This document shows positions 17,430 to 25,889 of a DNA stretch of 64,000 bases, piece by piece. The notes beneath the pieces are model-generated. The model searched no databases. It saw nothing but the letters and a program-made list of their open reading frames with translations, and was not told the origin of the DNA. How positions within the stretch are numbered: position 1 is the stretch's first letter; the number at the start of each line of letters is the position of its first letter. Origin of the DNA: Pontibacter arcticus (lineage in GTDB: Bacteria > Bacteroidota > Bacteroidia > Cytophagales > Hymenobacteraceae); assembly GCF_003284895.1 (NCBI RefSeq), contig NZ_QMDV01000001.1:151080-215079 (forward strand), given 5' to 3'. A program made the position numbers and the translations under genes.

Positions 17430-18521
17430 CTAGGCTTCGATTTTCACCATCCAGTTGTGTGTATCAGTTGCCTGGCCGGTTTTTATTGCATCCAGCGCTG
17501 TCGCTATTTTGTTTGATATTTCGCGGTTCTCGATAGCTGGCAAAGTATAATCCGTCCCGTTGTAGTGGATAATTGCGATCTGGGCAATGGTAGCGGCAGT
17601 GCCTGTTCCGAAAGCTTCCTGCAAAGTACCGGCCTGGCTGGCTTCTATAATCTCGTCTACGGCCACTTTTCGTTCTTCTACAGTATAACCTAAGTCTTTG
17701 GCAACCTGCAGCACGCTGGCACGGGTAATACCATTCAGAATAGTGTTGCTTACAGCAGGTGTTACCAGTTTCCCATCTATTACGAACATAATGTTCATGG
17801 TACCTGATTCCTCGATATACTTGTGTTCTTTAGCGTCTGTCCAGATAAGCTGGTGGTAGCCTTTCTCCTGCATTTTACGGGCTGGCAATAGGGCCGATCC
17901 ATAGTTACCTGCTGCTTTGGCAAAACCTGCGCCGCCCTCTACGGAGCGGGCATAATTCGGCTCTATCGCTACTTTTAACGGCACACCGTAATAAGCGCCC
18001 ACCGGACAGGTAAAGATCACAAAACGGTACGTATCTGATGGGCGAACGCCAATAAAATCATCGGTAGCAAACATGAACGGGCGAATGTACAATGCGCATC
18101 CTTCTGTTGGCGGCACCCAGGCAGCATCCAGTTTCAGAAGCTCTTTCAGGCCATCCATAAAAAGCGCTTCGGGTATCTCCGGCATGCACATACGCTCTGC
18201 CGACAGGTTTAACCGCTTAAAATTCTCCAAAGGTCTGAATAACTGAATTTCGCCTTCCGGGTTACGGTACGCTTTCATCCCCTCAAAAATGGACTGACCG
18301 TAATGTATAGCTGATGTAGCCGGGCTCATCATCATATCGCCATATGGCAGAATCTCTGGCGTTTGCCAGGCACCATCCTTGTAATCAACAACCAGCATGT
18401 GGTCTGCAAAAATCTTCCCGAACTGGATGTTATTAAAGTCCAGCTCGTTTATGCGCGATGCTGTTGCACGCTGGATATTTATGGTTTTGGTTGGTATCGT
18501 TGCTGCGTCTTCAGTTGTCAT
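17430..18521 (-). CDS. ilvE: Branched-chain amino acid aminotransferase (type II)
   Basis: This PLP enzyme interconverts Leu, Ile and Val with their 2-oxo acids, using glutamate. The 363-residue length and the N-terminal extension mark the type II (eukaryote-like) group rather than the 300-residue E. coli form. The family segment SAIHYGQSIFEGMKAYR is at about residues 70-86. K202 in FAKAAGNYG is the Schiff-base lysine, and EESGTMNIMFV and the late TGTAA segment bind the PLP phosphate side. It starts 39 bases after the cobalamin adenosyltransferase stop and may be the last gene of the plsC-gatC operon. Confidence 0.96.
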   Translation of the reverse strand: MTTEDAATIPTKTINIQRATASRINELDFNNIQFGKIFADHMLVVDYKDGAWQTPEILPYGDMMMSPATSAIHYGQSIFEGMKAYRNPEGEIQLFRPLENFKRLNLSAERMCMPEIPEALFMDGLKELLKLDAAWVPPTEGCALYIRPFMFATDDFIGVRPSDTYRFVIFTCPVGAYYGVPLKVAIEPNYARSVEGGAGFAKAAGNYGSALLPARKMQEKGYHQLIWTDAKEHKYIEESGTMNIMFVIDGKLVTPAVSNTILNGITRASVLQVAKDLGYTVEERKVAVDEIIEASQAGTLQEAFGTGTAATIAQIAIIHYNGTDYTLPAIENREISNKIATALDAIKTGQATDTHNWMVKIEA

Positions 18522-18560
18522 AGCAAGTTTTTTGGAGGGTTAAGGTTGATAATAACCGTT

Positions 18561-19109
18561 TCAGATACGGGCTTTCCAGGCTATTTCTTCAGCGCCAAGC
18601 TCGTGCGTCATTATACGGCAAAGGGCAAACAGATAATCGGATAATCTGTTCAGATAAATTATAACAAGATCTTCTACTTCGGATTCCTGCTGCAATTGGA
18701 TGGCAATACGCTCGGCTCGCCGGCAAACACAGCGTGCCACATGGCAAAACGAAACAGACTGGTGCCCGCCAGGCAACACAAAAGCGCGCAGCGGCGGAAC
18801 TTCAGAAGTATAATTATCGATTTCCTGCTCCAGCAACAGCACATCTTCGTTGTGCAGGTCAGGGGTCTTCATTTTTGATTTTACGGGGTCAGAAGCCAGC
18901 GATGCACCAATCGTAAAAAGCCGGTCCTGTATTTCCTTCAGAATATCGGCACGGTTACAGTTTACTTCCTGGTCGCGTACCAGCCCGATGTAAGAGTTAA
19001 GCTCATCTACGGTGCCGTAGGCTTCGATGCGTACATCAGATTTGGCAACACGCGTGCCCCCTATAAGCGAGGTTTTGCCTTTATCGCCGGTCTTAGTGTA
19101 TATTTTCAT
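18561..19109 (-). CDS. PduO-type ATP:cob(I)alamin adenosyltransferase
   Basis: The enzyme transfers the adenosyl group of ATP to cob(I)alamin, making coenzyme B12. The N-terminal [14 protein letters not shown] motif (about residues 5-18) binds [12 protein letters not shown] (about 34-42), CRRAER and [12 protein letters not shown] are the other family signatures. The 182-residue length fits. Its first 17 bases overlap the end of the ABC ATPase gene, so translation is probably coupled. Its clear client in the window is methylmalonyl-CoA mutase, whose small subunit starts at 63491. Confidence 0.95.
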   Translation of the reverse strand: MKIYTKTGDKGKTSLIGGTRVAKSDVRIEAYGTVDELNSYIGLVRDQEVNCNRADILKEIQDRLFTIGASLASDPVKSKMKTPDLHNEDVLLLEQEIDNYTSEVPPLRAFVLPGGHQSVSFCHVARCVCRRAERIAIQLQQESEVEDLVIIYLNRLSDYLFALCRIMTHELGAEEIAWKARI

Positions 19110-19836
19110 TTACGTTTTGTTCTGCCTGTAACTTACTGGCCGTAGCTACATCATCATTAATCAGATCCGATTCTATAAGTCCGTCCCGAAGGCGCACAAT
19201 GCGGTGGGCATACTTGGCGATATCTTCTTCGTGCGTTACCATGATGATGGTATTGCCTTTGGCATGCAGGTTCTCGAACAGCTCCATAATTTCGTAGGAG
19301 GTTTTGGTATCGAGGTTACCTGTCGGCTCATCTGCCAGAATTATACTTGGGTCGTTTATCAGCGCGCGGGCAATGGCCACACGCTGGCGCTGGCCACCCG
19401 ACAATTCGTTTGGTTTGTGATTGCCACGGTTGCCGAGTCCTACGCTTTCCAGCGCTTCCTGGGCTTTTTTATCGCGTTGCGATTTGTTGTAACCAGCATA
19501 AATCAGCGGAAGTGCTACATTATCGAGCGAGCTTTGGCGCGGCAACAGGTTAAAGGTCTGAAATACGAAGCCAATTTCTTTGTTACGAATTTCCGCCAGT
19601 TCGTTATCCGACATGTTGCTTACATCGTTCCCGTTCAGGATATAGGTTCCGCCGGAAGGTGTATCGAGGCAACCGATAATATTCATCAGCGTGGATTTAC
19701 CGGAACCGGATGGCCCCATAAAGGCAACATACTCGCCTTTGTTGATGGTGATCGATACGGATTTAAGTGCATTGATCGTCTCGCTGCCCATGCGGTAAAC
19801 CCTGGAAATATCGTTCGTTTCGATAATTGTGCTCAT
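19093..19836 (-). CDS. ABC transporter ATP-binding protein (MacB/LolD type)
   Basis: A 247-residue ATPase of the MacB/LolD/FtsE group. Walker A is GPSGSGKST at residues 41-49, the Q-loop lies in [10 protein letters not shown], the signature LSGGQ is at 145-149, and Walker B ends with the DE pair at 169-170 followed by PTGNLD. The [17 protein letters not shown] stretch is typical of the MacB/LolD branch, whose partners have FtsX/MacB-type membrane subunits. No such permease is adjacent: the upstream neighbour is the TPR membrane protein (9-base gap) and the downstream gene is the cobalamin adenosyltransferase. The partner is therefore encoded elsewhere, or it is the TPR protein. Confidence 0.93.
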   Translation of the reverse strand: MSTIIETNDISRVYRMGSETINALKSVSITINKGEYVAFMGPSGSGKSTLMNIIGCLDTPSGGTYILNGNDVSNMSDNELAEIRNKEIGFVFQTFNLLPRQSSLDNVALPLIYAGYNKSQRDKKAQEALESVGLGNRGNHKPNELSGGQRQRVAIARALINDPSIILADEPTGNLDTKTSYEIMELFENLHAKGNTIIMVTHEEDIAKYAHRIVRLRDGLIESDLINDDVATASKLQAEQNVNENIH

Positions 19837-19845
19837 ACACCTGAC

Positions 19846-22800
19846 TTATAGTTGCCAGTCGTCGGCGCGTGCCTCCGATTGCTGGCGCTGTTTTAGTAAT
19901 TTATCACTAAATGTACTGTATTCTGCCGCAGGAAGCAAATCCTTTAAAACGGCCAGCGCATCGTCTGCATAGCTGTATAATCCCTGGTTTATACTTTCCA
20001 GGGCATAGGCTTTTTGCAGCTCCGCCGACTGTGCATTATAGGTGATGCCAGCCAGTAAAATATTATACGCGTTCTCTTCTTTCGGTTTATACCTGCTGAA
20101 AAAATCGGCTGCAGCCAGCACTACTTCTTCTTTATACAACAGCATTTTCAGGGCTTGTTCGTAACGGGTTGCTGCTTCCTGGGTGCGTCCTTTCAGGTCG
20201 GCCACGCGAGCCCTGTAGTATAAAGTTAAACGTTTGTCGCGCTCTGTTAAGTGCAGGTTGTTCATGCGGGAAAGCAGCACATCGTAGTTTTTGGTTTCGA
20301 GCCATACTTTCATTTGCTGCACATTAAGCTTCGAGCGCAACTCGCCTTCCGGTTGCAGTTGCGGGCCAGCTTCTTTCAGCAGGTCGTTTGCTGTTTTCCA
20401 TTTTCTTAGATTGATCAGGTAATCGATGCGGGCAACCAGGGCACGGCGTTTCAGGTCTTTGTCTTCAACAGCATCCACTAACTTATTTACCTCCTCAAAA
20501 GTAAGGCGTGGCAGGTACGTGAGCAGGAACGTTACTTTATCTTCATCAGCACCTATTGCAAGTATAGATGATACATTCTGACGAAGCACAGTGGCAAGTT
20601 TTTGCGCTACCTCAATAACTGGTTTGTTGCCGGTAAAGCCTACTTCCTCCAGGGCTTGTACTGCTTTGGCTGGTTGGTGGGCCATGGCGTGTGCATACCC
20701 TTCCGAGATGTACGATTGCGGGTTGCCCCGGTCTTTTGCCTGTTTAAAGTATGCTGCTGCTGCCCGGTAGTTGTTCTCTTCCATCATCCAGATACCCAGC
20801 GCATCGTAGTAATAACCGCTTCGTGCGGAAGCAGCCAATGCCAGGTTCTCTACAACTGTCCTTGCTTCTTTGGGCTGGCCGTTATAGTGCTGCACAAGGC
20901 CTTTCAGGTAAATCAGGCTTTCCTGGAACAGCTGGTTATCAGGCTCGGCAATGTAGGCATTGATGGCAGCCAGGCGCGTTGTATCAGCGGTGTTAAGCGT
21001 GCCGATGGTCTGGTTATAGAACAGCGTAAAATCCTCTACCTGTTGCAATGAATCCGGCACGAAAGCATCTTTTGCATCGGGCTGCTGACCGATCAGCTGG
21101 CGCAATAAAGCGGCGTTGCTGCGTAGAGTAGTATAGTCGCCTTTGCTATCCTGAAGCAGTTCTCTGGCTGGCTCCAGCATAGCTTGCTTGGTATAAAAAG
21201 CCAGCCGGTTGCTTTTTACAAAATCTTCGTTGCTGCTGTATTGCTGAGCCAGGTCAAAGTAATAATCGGTGCTATCGGTTATACTTGTCTGGGCGTACAG
21301 CAGGGCCATGTTGTTGTATAGTTCGCCGCTTTCCGGGAACTTAGCAAGGCCTTCGCGCAGCACATACATCTTCTCGAAAAAGAACTCTTTGCCATCATAC
21401 AGGTTAGCCAGCCGGATGTATAACTTTGGATTGGGGCGCTTCACCACCGCATTTTTCAGGCGGATAATTTCGTTGTTCGATTCCTGGGCCGCACGGTGCA
21501 TGCCGGCTAAACTGTAATTGGCTTTTACGTTATCCGGGTCGTAGATATCGCTTTCTTCGTAAAAGCGGGCCGCCAGCATGTGGTTGTCGGAAGCACGGTA
21601 CAGATCACCCAAATAATTGTAATAGCCGGCTTTTGCATAAAAGTAAACCCTGTATTGCGTGCGCATCACGAGTATGGCCGTCAGTACAGTTCCTACAATC
21701 AGAAAAGCAAAAAGCGAGAAGGATTTGGGCTGGTATACCACTTTATATACCTGCAAACGCTCTTCCAGTAACCTACTGAAATTAACCAGCACATACAGCA
21801 GAAAAGCAAAGCCAAAAGCCAGGTGCGTATACACGATCACATCATGGTACATCACTGTAAGCGAATCGTTGGCAGTGGCGTAGGCATAGCCTATACTTAG
21901 AAAAGCGACCGTTGCAAAAACCAGGTATAGAACAGCCCCAACAGGTTTAAACCGGAACAAGCCGCCGTAATAAGCTTCGCGCTGGCGCATGCCCCAAAAA
22001 CCCGAAATAGCCGAAAGCAGCAGCAACACGTAGCCGTTTATGTAAAAGATATCAAACTCAACATAGCCCATGTGCCGCAGGTAAAGCAGCGCCAGGTTCA
22101 GCAAGTATAAAAAGCTGATAAGCAGGAATTGCCAGATACTGAAGCGTCGCTCTGCCGTTTTGGCTTGTGTGTTTATCCAGAGCAGCGCATTCACGTTTTC
22201 GTAGGCTACCCAAAGTATAAATAGCACGGTTGCCACCAGAAAACCGATGCTACTGTAATTAACAAGGTGCAGCGTTATAAGCGAAGCCGGGAATTCGGAC
22301 TCGGTATAGATCAGCAGGCCAAGTAAAATCTCCACGCCAAGTATAGCTACCACACGCCACAGCAAACTGGTTGTTACCCAGAATGCCTGAAACCCGTAAC
22401 TGGCTATCGCTAAAACGATGATGCTGATCACGAGCATGGTCTGGCCTGTTTCGCTGCCATAAACGCCCAGCGCATCCATGTTAAAGGTTGCCAGCAAAAG
22501 CATCAGCAGGGCCATCCCGCCAAAATAAGCAGACCGTTTCATGGCACTGATGGTGGCAATATAGAAAGCCAAACAGATAGCCAGAAACCCCAGCATAAAG
22601 GCGGCAGGCGTTGTTCTGAAAACGGGTTGGGCAATATCATACTGCTCCAGCAGCAGGTAGCCGTCGGCAGTCAGGGTGAAGGTTTCGAGGAGGTGTGTAC
22701 TTTCGTGTACTGGCAATGGCACCACCTGCAGGTCCGAGATTTTATCCCAGGCAAAAGCCAGGTCGTTTCCGGTAATGTAATGATAGGCCCCCAGCAGCAA

Positions 22801-22884
22801 TGCCGCTATACTCAGGCCCAGTATAAAAAGATAGGGATACTTCGTATGAGTATCCCAACTTTGCCAAAACTTAATTTTATTCAT
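19846..22884 (-). CDS. Polytopic membrane protein with long TPR-like C-terminal half
   Basis: I do not recognise a named family. The 1012-residue protein has a membrane half and a helical-repeat half. The first hydrophobic helix is at about residues 18-36, then a polar loop of some 50 residues, then roughly ten more hydrophobic helices to about residue 415. From about 425 to the end it is built of TPR-like units (for example NYLGDLYRASDNHMLAARFY and ANYSLAGMHRAAQ). It is between gatC (13-base gap) and the ABC ATPase (9-base gap) in one operon. A scaffold in envelope assembly or a partner of the ATPase are guesses. Confidence 0.85.
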   Translation of the reverse strand: MNKIKFWQSWDTHTKYPYLFILGLSIAALLLGAYHYITGNDLAFAWDKISDLQVVPLPVHESTHLLETFTLTADGYLLLEQYDIAQPVFRTTPAAFMLGFLAICLAFYIATISAMKRSAYFGGMALLMLLLATFNMDALGVYGSETGQTMLVISIIVLAIASYGFQAFWVTTSLLWRVVAILGVEILLGLLIYTESEFPASLITLHLVNYSSIGFLVATVLFILWVAYENVNALLWINTQAKTAERRFSIWQFLLISFLYLLNLALLYLRHMGYVEFDIFYINGYVLLLLSAISGFWGMRQREAYYGGLFRFKPVGAVLYLVFATVAFLSIGYAYATANDSLTVMYHDVIVYTHLAFGFAFLLYVLVNFSRLLEERLQVYKVVYQPKSFSLFAFLIVGTVLTAILVMRTQYRVYFYAKAGYYNYLGDLYRASDNHMLAARFYEESDIYDPDNVKANYSLAGMHRAAQESNNEIIRLKNAVVKRPNPKLYIRLANLYDGKEFFFEKMYVLREGLAKFPESGELYNNMALLYAQTSITDSTDYYFDLAQQYSSNEDFVKSNRLAFYTKQAMLEPARELLQDSKGDYTTLRSNAALLRQLIGQQPDAKDAFVPDSLQQVEDFTLFYNQTIGTLNTADTTRLAAINAYIAEPDNQLFQESLIYLKGLVQHYNGQPKEARTVVENLALAASARSGYYYDALGIWMMEENNYRAAAAYFKQAKDRGNPQSYISEGYAHAMAHQPAKAVQALEEVGFTGNKPVIEVAQKLATVLRQNVSSILAIGADEDKVTFLLTYLPRLTFEEVNKLVDAVEDKDLKRRALVARIDYLINLRKWKTANDLLKEAGPQLQPEGELRSKLNVQQMKVWLETKNYDVLLSRMNNLHLTERDKRLTLYYRARVADLKGRTQEAATRYEQALKMLLYKEEVVLAAADFFSRYKPKEENAYNILLAGITYNAQSAELQKAYALESINQGLYSYADDALAVLKDLLPAAEYSTFSDKLLKQRQQSEARADDWQL

Positions 22885-22897
22885 AAAGGGCTATAGA

Positions 22898-23185
22898 TTA
22901 CTCCAGCACTTTTGGCACCCGGAAGTAATCAGAGTCTTTTTTAGGTGCGTTTGCCAGTGCCTGTTCGTGTGATACGGTATTTTGCGCCATATCGTCGCGC
23001 AGCACGTTCACTTCTTCCGACATGTGTACCAGTGGCTCCACATTTTCGGTATCGAGTTCGCGCAGCTGGTCTACCCAGTTCAGGATCTTGTTCAGGTCCT
23101 GGAGCATGTCCTGCTCTTTTTCATCGTTAAACTCCAACCTGGCTAAGTGCGCTAATTTCCTGATAGTCTGAATATCTGTTGACAT
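22898..23185 (-). CDS. gatC: Asp/Glu-tRNA amidotransferase subunit C
   Basis: GatC is the small scaffold of the GatCAB complex, which converts Glu-tRNA(Gln) and Asp-tRNA(Asn) to the amidated forms. The 95-residue length is typical, and the N-terminus IRKLAHLARLEFNDEKE matches the helical start of the family. The C-terminal extended tail contains LRDDM and ends DSDYFRVPKVLE, as in most members. The first 59 bases overlap the end of plsC, although this start gives the usual GatC N-terminus. gatA and gatB are not in the window. Confidence 0.93.
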   Translation of the reverse strand: MSTDIQTIRKLAHLARLEFNDEKEQDMLQDLNKILNWVDQLRELDTENVEPLVHMSEEVNVLRDDMAQNTVSHEQALANAPKKDSDYFRVPKVLE

Positions 23186-23933
23186 GGGTACTGGTATGTT
23201 TTGTTAATTCTGTTTGAATGATCTGAAATACTTTTTCTTTTAAAACCGGCAGGTCGTTTAGCGTCAGGCCGGTGGTGTCGATCGGCTCGTGCACGATCAT
23301 CTTCAGCGGGTGCCAGCGTATCTTTAGTTTACCATCTAAGTCGGGCATAAAATGCTGGTTATACGGCATGGTAACAGGCACTAAAGGCAATTGCTTTTCG
23401 ATGGCCAGTTTAAACGGACCATCCTTGAAAGGCAACATCTGTTCGCCGGCGGTAGTTGGTATGGTGCCCTCTGGAAAAATAACCAGGCTCCTGCCCTTCT
23501 CCAGCGACTGCACCGATTTTATGTAGCTTTTAGCACTGCTGATGGCACTTTTACGATCTACTGAAATATAGAGCTTATCGTATACTTTACCCCAGAGCGG
23601 AACTTTGGCCAGCGAGCTTTTGCCTACAAAGTTAAGAAACCCCGGGATAGCCCGCAGCATCATCGGGATATCGAGGTAAGAACTGTGGTTAGGTGTAAAA
23701 ATATAGCGTTGCTTCGGGTTGAGTTTTGTACGCCACTCTACAATAAGCGGAGCCAGGAACATCCGCAGGAAAATATGTGACCACAACCGGTTTATGTTAT
23801 GTACATGCTTGTACCACTGTGGCTTCCGGATTAAAAAAACCTGCAACGGATACGTTACAACAAACGGCACTACAAACCAGGTAATGCACCAGGTAGTATA
23901 AATGCGCTGCGACAGGTATTTTAAAATTTTCAT
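23127..23933 (-). CDS. plsC: 1-acyl-sn-glycerol-3-phosphate acyltransferase
   Basis: PlsC acylates lysophosphatidic acid at position 2 to give phosphatidic acid at the inner membrane. The HX4D motif is H83-D88 in NHSSYLD and the second family motif FPEGT is at 153-157. A hydrophobic segment at about residues 14-34 anchors the protein. The last roughly 19 codons overlap the gatC start in another frame, and the tail (NRYSDYQEISALSQVGV) is not part of the known fold. It appears to be first in the operon plsC-gatC-TPR protein-ABC ATPase. Confidence 0.93.
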   Translation of the reverse strand: MKILKYLSQRIYTTWCITWFVVPFVVTYPLQVFLIRKPQWYKHVHNINRLWSHIFLRMFLAPLIVEWRTKLNPKQRYIFTPNHSSYLDIPMMLRAIPGFLNFVGKSSLAKVPLWGKVYDKLYISVDRKSAISSAKSYIKSVQSLEKGRSLVIFPEGTIPTTAGEQMLPFKDGPFKLAIEKQLPLVPVTMPYNQHFMPDLDGKLKIRWHPLKMIVHEPIDTTGLTLNDLPVLKEKVFQIIQTELTKHTSTHVNRYSDYQEISALSQVGV

Positions 23934-24165
23934 TCGTTCAAATGTAATAATATTCGGGCATTGTTCAACTCTCCAAAAACCACCTGCGCTACAGGATAAT
24001 TCAATTTAGAAAATGTTAGCCGGAAAATTTGCAGTCAGCCCGCTTAAACTGATTTTTTTCTGATGAATTATGAGATCGTTGCTAGTATAAGTTATACTTT
24101 CTGAAGTATGAATATTGATCAGATTTATACTTTGTTAACAGCAATGTAGCTACCGCAAGTATAGC

Positions 24166-24738
24166 TTACTTTACGCCCAATATAAAAGCGGCTTTCAGGA
24201 TGCCGGCTACGCTGATGGCATCGGTTATTTTATTGGTGAGCGCCATTTCCAGCGCTTCTTTAAAAGGCAGCCGTTTAATGTGCAGTTCTTCGGTTTCTTC
24301 GAAAGCCGTTTCGCCGGCGGTCAGTTCCTCGGCCAGGAAAACAAAGCCTTCCTCGTCTGTTACCGAGTTGGAGGTATGTAGGCGGCAGATGTTGGTCCAT
24401 TTGGCAGCGGTAAACCCGGTTTCTTCCTGCAACTCACGCTTCGCCGATTCCAGTATATCGTTCTCGATCAGGCCGCCGCCCATCGGTATTTCCCAGCTAT
24501 ATTCGTTTAACGCATAACGGTACTGGCCTACCAGGTAAGTATACCCTTCATCATCAATCGGGATAATGCCGATGGCCTTGTTTTTCATACTGACTACGCC
24601 GTAAATACCTTCGCCACCTTTGGGGTTCAGTACCTGGTCTTCGCGTACTGTTATCCACGGGTTCTGGTAAATCGCTTTTGTTGAAAGGGTGGTCCAGGGA
24701 TTGTGCGTTTCGTCGATCATAGCCATACTTTGTTGCAC
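24166..24738 (-). CDS. Nudix hydrolase (ADP-ribose pyrophosphatase-like)
   Basis: The 190-residue protein is a Nudix enzyme close to ADP-ribose or GDP-mannose pyrophosphatases. The Nudix box is GGLIENDILESAKRELQEET, followed by GF. Its metal-binding REL-EE part is intact, but the first glutamate lies one residue away from the strict GX5EX7REUXEEXGU spacing. The N-terminal strand set (NPWTTLSTKAIYQNPWITV) is typical of ADP-ribose pyrophosphatases. The substrate is a family-level inference. It has no operon partner: plsC ends its unit upstream on the same strand, and the repeat element at 24875 lies upstream of its start. Confidence 0.9.
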   Translation of the reverse strand: MQQSMAMIDETHNPWTTLSTKAIYQNPWITVREDQVLNPKGGEGIYGVVSMKNKAIGIIPIDDEGYTYLVGQYRYALNEYSWEIPMGGGLIENDILESAKRELQEETGFTAAKWTNICRLHTSNSVTDEEGFVFLAEELTAGETAFEETEELHIKRLPFKEALEMALTNKITDAISVAGILKAAFILGVK

Positions 24739-25209
24739 TGCAAAGATAAAGAGATTGGCGGAAGCAAGACCGGTTTATACTTAGATTCCGTTTTGGAAAG
24801 TATACTTTATACTTGGTTTTGAGGATAAACTAAAGTATAAATCCTGGTTGTAAGTTAATTTCAGATACTGTCAAACCCACCCCTGCCCCTCCCAGGAGGG
24901 GAATTGTTCTGTAGGAGTAAATATACCCCTTCCCTCCTTCAAAGGTTAAGGTCGTTTCATTCTATAAAACAGAGCCTGAAAACTTTCTGTCATTCTGTTA
25001 AGAAACCTGCCAGAAATAGAGGGCCCCTTCCCCCGGGAGGTTAAACCATTGCTACTGGCTCACAAGATCCTTTAAGGATGACAAAAAAGGAGAATGAAAC
25101 GATCCTAAACTTCAAAGGGGAGAATTTCAGGAGCAAGTATAAACTCCCCTCCCTGGAGGGGTTAGGGGTGGGTAAAATTTTTGAGCAGCGCCCAAGCGCA
25201 ACGTAAAAA
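24739..25209. other. Gene-free stretch filled by a repeat element
   Basis: There is no real gene in these 471 bases. Most of it is the inverted-repeat element at 24875-25173. A 61-codon minus-strand frame at 25041-25226 is encoded largely by the repeat and is not a protein gene. AAGTATA copies lie near 24779, 24800, 24808, 24834 and 25136. Confidence 0.6.
24875..25173. mobile_element. MITE-like element with G/C-rich inverted ends, about 299 bp
   Basis: The left end reads ACCCACCCCTGCCCCTCCCA (continuing GGAGGGGAA), and the right end carries its inverse (GGAGGGGTTAGGGGTGGGT). Each end is itself a small hairpin (CCCCTCC/GGAGGGG). Degenerate copies of the right end lie inside, near 24928-24951 and 25024-25046. 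A CGTTTCATTCT segment near 24952 recurs inverted near 25090. No transposase is encoded. A related 149-bp element is at 40846-40994. Confidence 0.65.
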
Positions 25210-25593
25210 CTAGCTTTTCCTGGCAATCAACTCCATTTCTACCTGCGCACCCAACGGCAGCGAAGCCACGCCAATGGTAGTACGTGCCGGGTATGGGGCC
25301 GTAAACTGAGTTTCATAGACGGCATTCATGGCAGCAAAATCGGCCATATCCGTCAGAAAAATATTTACTTTTACCACATCATCGGGCGTCAGGCCGGCTG
25401 CAGCGAGTACGGCAAACAGGTTCTTGAAACATTGCGCGGTCTGGGCGGTAATATCACCTTCCAGCAGTTTTCCGGTAGCAGCATCTATTGGCGTCTGGCC
25501 CGATAAGTACACCAACTCACCGGCCTCCACGGCATGCGAATAAGGACCAACAGCAACGGCATCCGGGGCAGTAAAAGCTTTTCTTCTGGACAT
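25210..25593 (-). CDS. RidA-family enamine/imine deaminase
   Basis: RidA proteins hydrolyse reactive 2-aminoacrylate-type enamines produced by PLP enzymes. The 127-residue length and the trimer-forming fold are typical. The N-terminus carries VGPYSHAVEAGELVYLSGQ, and the active-site arginine is in YPARTTIGV, followed by the conserved C-terminal glutamate in EMELIARKS. The gene is adjacent to the right end of the repeat element, which begins 37 bases beyond its stop codon. Confidence 0.94.
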   Translation of the reverse strand: MSRRKAFTAPDAVAVGPYSHAVEAGELVYLSGQTPIDAATGKLLEGDITAQTAQCFKNLFAVLAAAGLTPDDVVKVNIFLTDMADFAAMNAVYETQFTAPYPARTTIGVASLPLGAQVEMELIARKS

Positions 25594-25889
25594 AAGGTTT
25601 AGATTTTAATTAAGATTTAAGTGAAACACGTAATTCATTGTTCATTATCACTAATCTGGCTAAACTTTTCCTCGGTAACAGACTTTGTTTGTGCGAGTGC
25701 TGAAAATGAGGTTAAAACCAGATGATCAGCTTTATACTCCTAATGACCAGTTTTTTAGACCTGTCACCACACTATTGCATTATGTATATAGTAAATGTGC
25801 CATCAATTACATCCCTCAAAAGATTATTTTCATTTACTTTAGGTATTTCTCTCTCAAGAAAAACCTGCGAGGGAAAACACCTCCACAAA

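Noticed and set aside
25041-25226. 61-codon minus-strand reading frame overlapping the ridA end
   Set aside because: It is encoded mainly by the inverted-repeat element and its product has no conserved features.
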